A stretch of 21,674 nucleotides of DNA from an uncultured Lachnospiraceae bacterium (GTDB lineage Bacteria > Bacillota > Clostridia > Lachnospirales > Lachnospiraceae), in NCBI GenBank assembly GCA_900553355.1, contig USDK01000045.1, positions 1 to 21,674 of the forward strand. Direction: 5' to 3'. The stretch's first letter is position 1, and each line of letters opens with the position of its first letter. This document shows, in pieces, positions 14,911-21,663 of this stretch. The notes under the pieces are model-generated. The model was given only the letters and a program-made list of their open reading frames with translations. It had not been told where the DNA came from and made no database searches. Made by a program: the position numbers and the translations under genes.

Positions 14911-14981
14911 GTCAATCCCTCTTCATCTCTTTCTAATAGATGTTATACCACAGTTTTTCTTCCAAAACCATTCTGCCGGAC

Positions 14982-15039
14982 AAATGTAAGGTAAATGTAA
15001 GGCAGCGGAAATGTCCCTGTAAGGCGGCCGCAGTATGAT
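14982..15039 (+). promoter_or_regulatory. 11-bp-phased direct repeats and promoter of the lantibiotic-immunity operon
   Basis: AAATGTAAGG occurs at 14982-14991 and again at 14993-15002, a period of exactly 11. A third TGTAAGG lies at 15018-15024, exactly 22 bases after the second copy. A -10 TATGAT lies at 15034-15039, but no consensus -35 is present; the repeats occupy the -35 and upstream positions. This is the layout expected of a promoter activated by an OmpR-type regulator, most simply the one encoded divergently at 14206-14910. A possible -10 for that gene (TATAAC, 14942-14947, minus) lies on the other side. Confidence 0.72.
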
Positions 15040-15070
15040 AAAACCATCAAGACAAAGGAGGCAAGTCACA

Positions 15071-15826
15071 ATGAATATGATCGAAACAAATCATCTGACA
15101 AAAATCTATGGCAATTTTACAGCCGTCCAGCACCTGAATCTTCATATACGGAAGGGTACAGTCTACGGCTTTCTTGGTCCTAACGGCGCCGGGAAGTCTA
15201 CCACCATGAAAATGTTCCTGGGTCTTACCCGGCCCACCGCAGGTGAGTTTACTATCGCCGGCATGCATTATCCAAAAGACCGGATGCAGATTCTTGGGAA
15301 AACCGGATCTCTCATCGAGGAGCCGGCCTTCTATGGGAACTTAAGCGGCCGGGAAAATCTGGACATCATCCGCCGGATCTTAAAGCTTCCAGAATCTTCG
15401 GTGGAAGAAGCCCTGGAGCTGACCGGCATTGCCCACGCCGCTGACCGTCCGGCGAAAAAATATTCTCTGGGAATGAAACAGCGTCTGGGACTGGCCGGCG
15501 CATTGATCGGACGTCCGCCGCTTCTGATCCTGGATGAGCCTACTAACGGCCTGGACCCTGCCGGGATTCACGAAATCCGCACTCTGATCCGCTCCCTTCC
15601 CGGACGCCTGGGCTGTACCGTCCTGGTATCCTCCCACCTGCTGCCGGAGATCGAACTGATGGCTGACGATATCGGGATCCTGAACCACGGCCGGCTCTTA
15701 TTTGAAGGAAGTATAGAAGATCTGCGCCACGATGCTGCCATGAAGGGATTCCCTACTGATAATCTGGAGGAAACCTTCCTGGCCCTGATCGATGAAGACA
15801 ATCAGAAACGGAGGAAGCTGTCATGA
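15071..15826 (+). CDS. Lantibiotic-immunity-type ABC transporter ATP-binding protein (LanF/CprA-like)
   Basis: A 251-residue ATPase. Walker A GPNGAGKST is at 36-44, the signature YSLGMKQR at 131-138, Walker B LILDEPTNGLDP at 152-163, and the switch His in SSH at 189. At the Q-loop position the sequence reads SLIEEPAFYGNLSGRENL, with Glu in place of Gln. This E-loop is a hallmark of LanF/BceA-like bacitracin and lantibiotic immunity ATPases. The ATG at 15071 has AAAGGAGG 9 bases upstream; an earlier in-frame ATG at 15035 would lie within the promoter. It ends in an ATGA overlap with the first permease. The complex would expel or detach a membrane-active peptide; the substrate is unknown. Confidence 0.92.
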   Translation: MNMIETNHLTKIYGNFTAVQHLNLHIRKGTVYGFLGPNGAGKSTTMKMFLGLTRPTAGEFTIAGMHYPKDRMQILGKTGSLIEEPAFYGNLSGRENLDIIRRILKLPESSVEEALELTGIAHAADRPAKKYSLGMKQRLGLAGALIGRPPLLILDEPTNGLDPAGIHEIRTLIRSLPGRLGCTVLVSSHLLPEIELMADDIGILNHGRLLFEGSIEDLRHDAAMKGFPTDNLEETFLALIDEDNQKRRKLS

Positions 15827-16542
15827 TGATCGCCATCGAATACAGAAAGCTAAAATCTACCGGATTTGTGCCAGCCTTCCTGACCGGCGGTATCCTGGCG
15901 GCTCTGATCCCCGTCATCAACACCGCCGCACGCCTGGATACTTTTACCGCTCTTTCCGGTCCGGCGCTTAAAATCCTGCTTAACGCCAATTCCCAGATGA
16001 TCCTGCTGCTCCAGATGATCCTGATCGTCTGCGGCGCCTGTATCATGTACCACACCGAATATGCAGACCGGGCGCTGCGCCACATGCTGGCCCTTCCTCT
16101 GAACCCGGAGCAGATCTATTTCGGCAAGGCAGCGATCCTTGTCATGGCATTTTTCACTCTTCTTATACTGGAGGGTCTGGGGCTGACCTTCTGCGCAGCA
16201 CACTGGTTTTCCATTCCGGAAGACTTTTATCTGGAATTATTAAAATATTCTGGCACCATGGCACTCCTTGGGACCCCCACCATTCTTTTCATGTTGATGG
16301 TCTCTTCCTGGTGTGAAAATATGTGGATCTCCTTAGGGATCGGAGTCCTGTTTCTTTCCACAGTCACCGTCCTGACCGGAGGACCTTTTCCGCTGAAGCT
16401 GGTTCCCTTCCTGACCCCTTTTGCCGGACTGGAAGCTGCCGGATCCAGTCTGACTCACCTGCTTATCGGCGCGGCGGCCGAGACGGCTGCCTTGATCATC
16501 CTGGCCTTCCCGGCCGCCAGAATACGGAGGTATACATTATGA
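15823..16542 (+). CDS. Lantibiotic-immunity ABC permease (LanE/MutE-like)
   Basis: A 239-residue membrane protein with six hydrophobic segments and the short loops typical of LanE/LanG immunity permeases. After a cytoplasmic MMIAIEYRKLK start, the first TM lies near 15-35. The next segments hold the CIMYHTEYADRALRHMLALPL motif (about 67-87), seen in this family as EYxxxxxxxLLxLP. The start is an ATG pair, with GGAGG 8 bases upstream, overlapping the ATPase stop as ATGA. It ends in a second ATGA overlap with the next permease. Two different permeases plus one ATPase is the standard LanFEG architecture. Confidence 0.88.
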   Translation: MMIAIEYRKLKSTGFVPAFLTGGILAALIPVINTAARLDTFTALSGPALKILLNANSQMILLLQMILIVCGACIMYHTEYADRALRHMLALPLNPEQIYFGKAAILVMAFFTLLILEGLGLTFCAAHWFSIPEDFYLELLKYSGTMALLGTPTILFMLMVSSWCENMWISLGIGVLFLSTVTVLTGGPFPLKLVPFLTPFAGLEAAGSSLTHLLIGAAAETAALIILAFPAARIRRYTL

Positions 16543-17303
16543 GATTTCTTACACTTTTATCTACAGAGTTCCGGAAGATTCGCAGATCCAGGATCACACT
16601 GCTTCTTTTACTGCCGCTGGTCATCCTGTGGCTCCCAAACATCGTCAACGCAGATATGAGCCTGACCCCGGTCATGGAAGGGATCTCGCCGGAACATAAT
16701 TTTCTGATCCAGTCCTACATGGGCTTTGCCTGGTTTATCTTTCCTGCCAGCATGATCGTATGTACCGTCATGCTGCAGCAGCTGGAACGAGGGCACAAAG
16801 GGATCCTCAAAATGCTGGCTCTCCCTTTGCACCCTTCTGCCTTATCCCTGTGCAAATTTATCGTGCTCCTTGTGCTGGCATTCCTGCAGACGGCTCTGAT
16901 GACCGGCATGTATTTCGTCTCTGCCTGGATCGCTTCCAGATCCACAGACGTTGCTCTGATGGCAGGAACCGGAGAAGTCTTCGCCCTGGCAGGCATCCTC
17001 TTTCTATCCTCCCTGCCTATGCTGGCCGTCTACTGGATGCTGGCTGTCTGTCTCCAGACACCGGTATTTTCCATTACGGTAGGCCTTGCATCTATGGTGC
17101 CGACTGTCCTGATGATCAATGTAAAGGCATGGTATCTGTACCCGCCCTGTTATCCCTTCTATATCGTAACCTGGAAATACGGTGAGTTTGCCGGCAATAC
17201 TTCTGCCCTGGATCTCTTCCCCTGGATTCCTGCCGCTGCCGGCATCACCCTCGTCTGTATCATCATATCCTGCCTTCGATTCGGGCAGGCAGAAAGGAGA
17301 TAA
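16539..17303 (+). CDS. Lantibiotic-immunity ABC permease (LanG/MutG-like)
   Basis: A 254-residue membrane protein, second permease of the LanFEG-type transporter. It starts MRFLTLLSTEFRKIRRSR, the cytoplasmic amphipathic lead-in typical of the family, then has about six TM segments. The motif LERGHKGILKMLALPLHPSALSLCK (about 81-105) parallels the one in the first permease, pointing to a shared origin of the two genes. The start ATG at 16539 is preceded by GGAGG 8 bases away and overlaps the first permease stop (ATGA). A small membrane protein gene follows after 5 bases. Confidence 0.88.
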   Translation: MRFLTLLSTEFRKIRRSRITLLLLLPLVILWLPNIVNADMSLTPVMEGISPEHNFLIQSYMGFAWFIFPASMIVCTVMLQQLERGHKGILKMLALPLHPSALSLCKFIVLLVLAFLQTALMTGMYFVSAWIASRSTDVALMAGTGEVFALAGILFLSSLPMLAVYWMLAVCLQTPVFSITVGLASMVPTVLMINVKAWYLYPPCYPFYIVTWKYGEFAGNTSALDLFPWIPAAAGITLVCIIISCLRFGQAERR

Positions 17304-17308
17304 CCATC

Positions 17309-17587
17309 ATGAAGAAAAATATATGTACTTTTATCGCTGCCATCGCCGTCTTCCTCCCCTGGACGATCCTTCCCCTCCGGACATTCCCCTGGGCACTGGA
17401 ACTTCCGGCCGCCAGGATCATCATTATCGCCTATGCAGGATTCATGATCCTGGCTGGAGTATATTCCATCCTCGCCTACACTCGCTGGAAAATCAGGAAT
17501 CCCGTCATGACGATCTGTACTGCCATCAACAGCATTTATGCAGTCGTCGGCGCAGCCGCCCTTGGCATGATCGCCGTCTCACTGTAA
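17309..17587 (+). CDS. Small three-TM membrane protein at the end of the immunity operon
   Basis: A 92-residue protein with hydrophobic segments near 5-24, 35-57 and 68-90, separated by short charged turns (one containing YTRWKIRN). AAAGGAG sits 9 bases before the ATG, and the gene begins 5 bases after the last permease, so it is almost certainly co-expressed with the transporter. I recognise no family. It may be an accessory subunit or immunity peptide, judged only from position. It ends 14 bp from the convergent AraC-type gene, with no hairpin terminator in between. Confidence 0.75.
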   Translation: MKKNICTFIAAIAVFLPWTILPLRTFPWALELPAARIIIIAYAGFMILAGVYSILAYTRWKIRNPVMTICTAINSIYAVVGAAALGMIAVSL

Positions 17588-17601
17588 TGTTACTTTTCTT
17601 T

Positions 17602-18480
17602 TTATCTGTTCCGGTACTGGGACGGAGTACACTGATAGACCTCCCGGAAGGATTTTGCAAAATAGCTCATTTCCCCAAAACCACACTGAGCCGCAATATC
17701 TGAAATCTTCCGGGAGGTCGTTTCCAGAAGATTCGCGGCCTTCTGAAGGCGGTATGATTTCAGATATGCTATGGGAGATGTATCCAGTACTGTACGAAAA
17801 CAGCGCAGGCACTCACTCTCACTGACCGATGCGCTGCCGGCAATATCCCGGACCGTCAGATTCTCCCCATAATGATCCTTGATAAAGATCAGCATCTGCT
17901 TCATCCGTTCATGATAGCGCCTGGATTTTTCCGCATGATCCATCAGGCTCTTCGGCCTGCCATCCCCGATCAGAAGGAGAAGTCTTGTCAGATATTCCCG
18001 TACCTGGCTTTCATATCCATACTCTTCATTTCTACAGCTGATCCATGCTGCTTCAATCAGATCTCTCTTTGCTTTCTGCAGATCCTGGTCCAGCTTCAGA
18101 GACTCGATCTCCGGATGCTCCATTACCGGCAGCACATACTTCTCCCAGAAAATACTGTTGTCATATGCTCCGACAAGCTTTGGATGAAAGGCCAGGATAC
18201 GGACGCTGCACAGGCCTCCTTTCAGGCTCCTGATCTCATGCAGTGTTCCGCTGTTGATAAAAAAACCGTCTCCTTTCTGCAGCCTCCACTCATGCTCCGG
18301 AGTGTGGAGCGCTACCTCCCCGTCCATAATGATCCCCGTCTCCATCTCTTCATGCCAGTGCCAGGGGATTGACTTTTTCTCCAGATCATCAAAATAGCAG
18401 CCTACCAGAAATCCCGGTGAGAAATGCTCCAGATCCTCATGGCCGTATTCATCCACGACCGTATCACCCATGATTATCAT
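17602..18480 (-). CDS. AraC-family transcriptional regulator with N-terminal cupin
   Basis: A 292-residue regulator. The N-terminal cupin-like effector domain (about 20-110) has HWHEEME at 41-47 and the strand pattern of AraC sugar-sensing domains. The C-terminal pair of helix-turn-helix motifs (about 193-290) includes LTVRDIAGSASVSESECLRCF and ISDIAAQCGFGEMSYFAKSFREVYQCTPSQYR, the classic AraC signature. The start ATG has AGGAGG 5 bases upstream. It is transcribed away from the MFS transporter gene 140 bp distant, so it likely controls that gene and itself. The ligand is not predictable. A 13-bp inverted repeat lies within its 3' coding part (17638-17650 with 17707-17719). Confidence 0.93.
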   Translation of the reverse strand: MIIMGDTVVDEYGHEDLEHFSPGFLVGCYFDDLEKKSIPWHWHEEMETGIIMDGEVALHTPEHEWRLQKGDGFFINSGTLHEIRSLKGGLCSVRILAFHPKLVGAYDNSIFWEKYVLPVMEHPEIESLKLDQDLQKAKRDLIEAAWISCRNEEYGYESQVREYLTRLLLLIGDGRPKSLMDHAEKSRRYHERMKQMLIFIKDHYGENLTVRDIAGSASVSESECLRCFRTVLDTSPIAYLKSYRLQKAANLLETTSRKISDIAAQCGFGEMSYFAKSFREVYQCTPSQYRNR

Positions 18481-18530
18481 ATTACCCTCCTTTTTGACGT
18501 TTTTATCATATTATTTGGCTGTATTTTATT

Positions 18531-18558
18531 ATTTACCCGTTCTATTTGATGATATAAT
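18531..18558 (+). promoter_or_regulatory. Probable promoter of the MFS transporter gene
   Basis: A perfect -10 TATAAT at 18553-18558 has a modest -35 (ATTTAC at 18531-18536, spacing 16). A weak -35 next to a strong -10 is consistent with activation by the divergent AraC-type regulator. No clear direct-repeat operator is visible in 18481-18620. Confidence 0.55.
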
Positions 18559-18620
18559 CATACTAAAAGCAGGAGACATATACAAGACCTCTCCGAAATA
18601 ACTATCCTGGAGGAGCCAAT

Positions 18621-19799
18621 ATGTATACGATCACAAAACGTCAGCTTATGATACTTACCTTGGGCGGATTTTTAAGCTATCTGCTTTTTGGGATATTTGA
18701 CAGCATGCGGGGAACGACCCTTTCTCCCCTCTTGTCAGATCTTCATTTTAATTATGCTTCCGGCGGAACCATTGTCATGGGACAGTATGCCGGATACTTT
18801 GCCGCCACCTTACTGGCCGGCATCCTGGCAGACCGGACCGGGCCCAAATTTACTCTGGTACTGGCCGCGGCAAGCCTGTTGTTCGGGGTTGTGGGCTATT
18901 CTGCCTCCTCCGGAATGTTTCCTTTGATTGCCTTTATCTTTTTTATCGGGATCGGCCTTGGGTCCTTAGAACTTGGCGGCTGCAATATCATCACCGCCCT
19001 CTACCAGGAGAAGAAAGGCCGGTACTTAAATATCCTTGCTGCGATCGCCGGGTGCGGCGCATTTATTACCCCTGTGATCGCCGGTCTGCTTCTGGACCAG
19101 GGGACGAGCTGGAGAGTAATCTACCGCATTGGACTGATCATCGCGGTTCCGGTCGCCTTCTATTTTGTCCTTCTTAAAAATCCCCCGGTATCCAGAAACG
19201 CCGGCGGCATGTCTGAAAAAAAGGAGCTTTCACAGGAAAGCTCCAAAGGATCTGCTCGTCTTGGGGTATGGATCATGAATTTTTCGAACTTCGCTTATAT
19301 GGCAGCCGAGATTGGAACTGCCAGCTGGCTGGTGGACTTCTACCAGAATGTTAAGCATTTTTCTGTGTTGGAAAGCTCCACCGGCCTTTCCCTTTTTTAC
19401 ATCGGCATCACAGCCGGCCGGTTTGCCGGAAGCCTTTTCGTTGACCGCCTGGGCCATTTTCGCAGTGTTCTTATCGCTTCTTCCGGAGCGGCATGCTGCA
19501 TCCTTGCCGGTGTATTTGGCCCGGACGCCTTTGCTATCCTCGCCTCTATCACCGGGTTTTGCTATTCCGTCATCTTCCCGACCTCAACCGCCATTATCTC
19601 GGAAAGATCACCTGGCCATACTGGCCGGACACTGGGTGTCTTCCTGGCTTTCGGAGGCCTGGGTGGTATGTTCGGCCCCTGGATCGTCGGCATCGTAAGC
19701 GATCTCATCGGTCTGGAGTCCGGCATGGCACTGAACTCTGTTTTCTGCCTGGCCATCTTCCTTTCCGTATTTATTGTCGGGAAATATAACGCATCCTGA
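18621..19799 (+). CDS. Major facilitator superfamily transporter (sugar-type)
   Basis: A 392-residue protein with about twelve TM segments and a central cytoplasmic loop (about 190-215) rich in Lys, Glu and Ser. ADRTGPKF (71-78) is the MFS motif A after TM2. The N-terminal half, with GIFDSMRGTTLSPLL and the GxGLGSLELGGCN segment, resembles the FucP/FHS-type sugar porters; the substrate is not determined. The start has GGAGG 7 bases upstream. The divergent AraC-type regulator suggests an inducible sugar or related small-molecule system. A hairpin in the central loop region acts as a terminator on the opposite strand (19216-19244). The stop codon is 3 bp from the convergent gene's stop. Confidence 0.9.
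   Translation: MYTITKRQLMILTLGGFLSYLLFGIFDSMRGTTLSPLLSDLHFNYASGGTIVMGQYAGYFAATLLAGILADRTGPKFTLVLAAASLLFGVVGYSASSGMFPLIAFIFFIGIGLGSLELGGCNIITALYQEKKGRYLNILAAIAGCGAFITPVIAGLLLDQGTSWRVIYRIGLIIAVPVAFYFVLLKNPPVSRNAGGMSEKKELSQESSKGSARLGVWIMNFSNFAYMAAEIGTASWLVDFYQNVKHFSVLESSTGLSLFYIGITAGRFAGSLFVDRLGHFRSVLIASSGAACCILAGVFGPDAFAILASITGFCYSVIFPTSTAIISERSPGHTGRTLGVFLAFGGLGGMFGPWIVGIVSDLIGLESGMALNSVFCLAIFLSVFIVGKYNAS
19216..19244 (-). terminator. Antisense-oriented intrinsic terminator inside the MFS gene
   Basis: On the minus strand GGAGCTTTC pairs perfectly with GAAAGCTCC around a four-base loop and is followed directly by seven T residues (19216-19222). It lies in the codons of the transporter's variable central loop. 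The only minus-strand gene upstream is the UGA-containing one at 19803-20099, about 560 bases away. Confidence 0.65.
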
Positions 19800-19802
19800 A
19801 AA

Positions 19803-20099
19803 TCATGTGGAATAGATCCCGTCTACCGTAATACGTTTAAAAAAACGTCCAAGCCCAAGCTTCACCGTCTCGGCGAAGCTTTCGGGCACCCTCGGGATCC
19901 ATACTTCCCCTACTTCATTCGGAAAGCTTTTATACTCCTTTTTCATTAAAGCATCCGCTTCTTTCTGATCAACAAACCTTGCTGATATATTCAGGACATG
20001 GCCGCCTCAGGTCTGGCAGAGCCTTGGTATGATCAAAATGTCTCTGTAATGATTTTCTTCCATGTATTGTTTTAATCTGTCGTCTAATTTAAATTTCAT
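19803..20099 (-). CDS. Candidate small selenoprotein with C-x-x-U motif (in-frame UGA)
   Basis: A 98-codon frame starts MKFKLDDRLKQYMEENHYRD and ends FKRITVDGIYST with TGA at 19803-19805. The single in-frame TGA is codon 31 (20007-20009), in the context Leu-Cys-Gln-Thr-UGA-Gly-Gly-His. If read as selenocysteine it makes a CxxU redox pair. The 67 codons after it are open and protein-like, including SFPNEVGEVWIPRVP. AAAGGAG lies 8 bases before the ATG. A hairpin 3' of the UGA fits a bacterial SECIS (19965-19994). No TM or signal peptide is visible; it is probably a soluble cytoplasmic redox protein. The alternative is a very recent nonsense mutation of a CxxC protein. I cannot name the family. 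It converges on the MFS gene with a 3-bp gap. Confidence 0.72.
19965..19994 (-). promoter_or_regulatory. SECIS-like hairpin downstream of the in-frame UGA
   Basis: In minus-strand RNA, CUG (19992-19994) pairs with CAG (19965-19967). After an AAUAU bulge, AUCAGCAA pairs with UUGUUGAU (one G-U), closing the three-base loop GGU (19976-19978). The loop begins 28 bases after the UGA. Bacterial SECIS elements usually have a short apical loop with a G in its first two positions, 16-37 bases from the UGA; this hairpin meets both rules. Confidence 0.6.
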
Positions 20100-20142
20100 A
20101 AGCTTATCTCCTTTCCGCTTTTCACTTCTTTTTTCTACCCGT

Positions 20143-20183
20143 ACTATACCGCATCGGCGTACAGATTTCCGTGATAATATCAC
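20143..20183. promoter_or_regulatory. Divergent control region with a 13-bp palindrome
   Basis: GTGATAATATCAC (20171-20183) is a perfect odd palindrome between the divergent UGA gene and capA-like gene. On its left is a minus-strand -10 TATAGT (20143-20148) with only a weak -35 (CGGAAA), which overlaps the palindrome by one base. On its right is the capA-like promoter at 20196-20224. The position suits a shared repressor or activator; I do not recognise the binding-protein family. Confidence 0.4.
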
Positions 20184-20195
20184 CAAAACTTGCGC

Positions 20196-20224
20196 TTGTT
20201 TTTACCCTTTTACAGAGTTACAAT
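20196..20224 (+). promoter_or_regulatory. Probable promoter of the capA-like gene
   Basis: A -35 TTGTTT (20196-20201) and -10 TACAAT (20219-20224) are separated by 17 bases, giving a start near 20231 and a leader of about 58 bases. The leader holds the very G-rich AGAGGGGGAGGG, described with the gene. Confidence 0.55.
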
Positions 20225-20288
20225 ATCTTTAAGATACAAAAGAGGGGGAGGGTTTCTTTCATTTTCTGGAAGAGACTCAACAAAAGAA

Positions 20289-21638
20289 ATGTCTGAATTT
20301 GAAGAACACAGGAAAAAGGCCCTGGAGCAGAAAAGCCGCCAGGACCGTCTGAAATTTTTTTCTGACAGCGATCAAAACTTTTTTATCTTTTTATTTGAGC
20401 TGATTATTCTCGGCATCCTGCTGGCAGCCCTGACATCACTTGCTTTTCCTTCTACAGGCCAGAATCAGGGAAAGACTACTGAGGCGGCAAAGAATCTATC
20501 CGCCACTGCCACCTGGACCGCTGCCGGAGACATCGTTTTCCATGGACCAATCTTAGAATCTGATACTTATTACAATTCCGAAGAGAACACCTACAACTAT
20601 GATCCTATTTTCGACTACTGCCGTCCTCTTCTGGAACAGGCCGATATCTCCACCGTCACACTGGAATCCTCTCTTGCCGGTGAAGATGCCGGGTACAGCG
20701 GTTATCCGATGTTCCGTGCTCCGGATGCGCTGGCAGACTCTCTTGCCGGCTGCGGTTTCGATATCGTCAATCTGGCCAGCAACCATCTTCTGGACGGAGG
20801 CGATGAAGGACTGCTTCGGACAATGGACGTGCTGAAAGAAAAAGATCTTTCGTATATGGGTACCCGTTCTGATGAAAAACAGAAGCGCTATGAGATTGTA
20901 GATGTAAACGGTATCAAGGTCGGTGTGATCAGTTATGTTTATGAGACGACAGAAGATGGAGCGGAAACATCCATCAACGCCCTACCGGTATCAGACGACA
21001 TCGCTCCTCTGATCAATTCGTTTGACTACAATGACCTGGATACCTTTTACAAAGAAATGGAAGAGTCTCTAAACGCCATGAAACAAGAGGGTGCTCAGTA
21101 TACCATCGCCTACATGCACTGGGGAACTGAATACCAGACGACACAGTCCGAAGAACAAGAGGAGATTGCACAGAAGCTCTGTGACATGGGAATCGACACA
21201 CTGATCGGAAGCCACCCTCACGTAATCCAGCCGGTGGATGTGCTGACATCCTCCGACAAAGGGCACCAGATGCTCTGTGCCTATGCCATTGGAAACTTCC
21301 TGTCCAATCAGCAGATTGAATACATGCAGGATGAACTTCCCACAGGAGAAACGGAGGACAGCTATCTGCTGTCGCTCTCCCTTTCCAGTGACGCAAAGGG
21401 AAAGGTGTCGCTGACCGACGTCACTTTCACACCCATGTGGACTCATCGATACGAAGGTGAAAACGGCGCTGTCTTTGTAGTGCTGCCTGTAAACGACACG
21501 AAAAACCTGGAATCCCAGACCGGTATCCCCGACATCAAAGAACAGGCCGATGAATCTGCCGCAAGAACACAGGCAATCATCGGCGATGGAATTAAAAAAG
21601 TAGAAAAAGCATTGCCATTAAAGGGGCTGTCGCACTAA
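20289..21638 (+). CDS. CapA/PgsA-like metallophosphoesterase-fold protein, membrane anchored
   Basis: A 449-residue protein of the CapA (PGA_cap) family. A basic cytoplasmic N-terminus (1-29) is followed by one TM anchor (about 30-53) and an extracellular catalytic domain. Family blocks are TAAGDIVFHG (77-86), PMFRAP (140-145), IVNLASNHLLDGG (159-171), YMHWGTEY (275-282) and GSHPHVIQPVD (307-317). CapA relatives take part in poly-gamma-glutamate or other surface-polymer processes, but a lone CapA gene without capBC usually has an unknown role. The ATG at 20289 lacks a close ribosome site; a strong GGGGGAGGG lies about 38 bases upstream without a normal in-frame start next to it. A terminator overlaps the stop codon. 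Confidence 0.85.
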   Translation: MSEFEEHRKKALEQKSRQDRLKFFSDSDQNFFIFLFELIILGILLAALTSLAFPSTGQNQGKTTEAAKNLSATATWTAAGDIVFHGPILESDTYYNSEENTYNYDPIFDYCRPLLEQADISTVTLESSLAGEDAGYSGYPMFRAPDALADSLAGCGFDIVNLASNHLLDGGDEGLLRTMDVLKEKDLSYMGTRSDEKQKRYEIVDVNGIKVGVISYVYETTEDGAETSINALPVSDDIAPLINSFDYNDLDTFYKEMEESLNAMKQEGAQYTIAYMHWGTEYQTTQSEEQEEIAQKLCDMGIDTLIGSHPHVIQPVDVLTSSDKGHQMLCAYAIGNFLSNQQIEYMQDELPTGETEDSYLLSLSLSSDAKGKVSLTDVTFTPMWTHRYEGENGAVFVVLPVNDTKNLESQTGIPDIKEQADESAARTQAIIGDGIKKVEKALPLKGLSH

Positions 21639-21663
21639 ATAATTAGTGCGGCAGCACTTTTTT
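21626..21663 (+). terminator. Intrinsic terminator of the capA-like gene
   Basis: A 13-bp stem (GCTGTCGCACTAA with TTAGTGCGGCAGC, one G-U pair) closes a four-base loop and is followed by six T residues at 21658-21663. The TAA stop codon (21636-21638) is part of the 5' arm. Nothing further is visible to the window end. Confidence 0.9.

Noticed and set aside
17638..17719. 13-bp perfect inverted repeat in the AraC-type gene
   Set aside because: Both arms are within codons of the conserved helix-turn-helix region, 56 bases apart, with no T-run; most likely chance.
19803..20099. Reading the UGA gene as a simple pseudogene
   Set aside because: Possible but less likely: there is a single lesion, it lies at the exact second position of a CxxC-like motif, the rest of the frame is intact, the ribosome site is strong and a SECIS-like hairpin is present.
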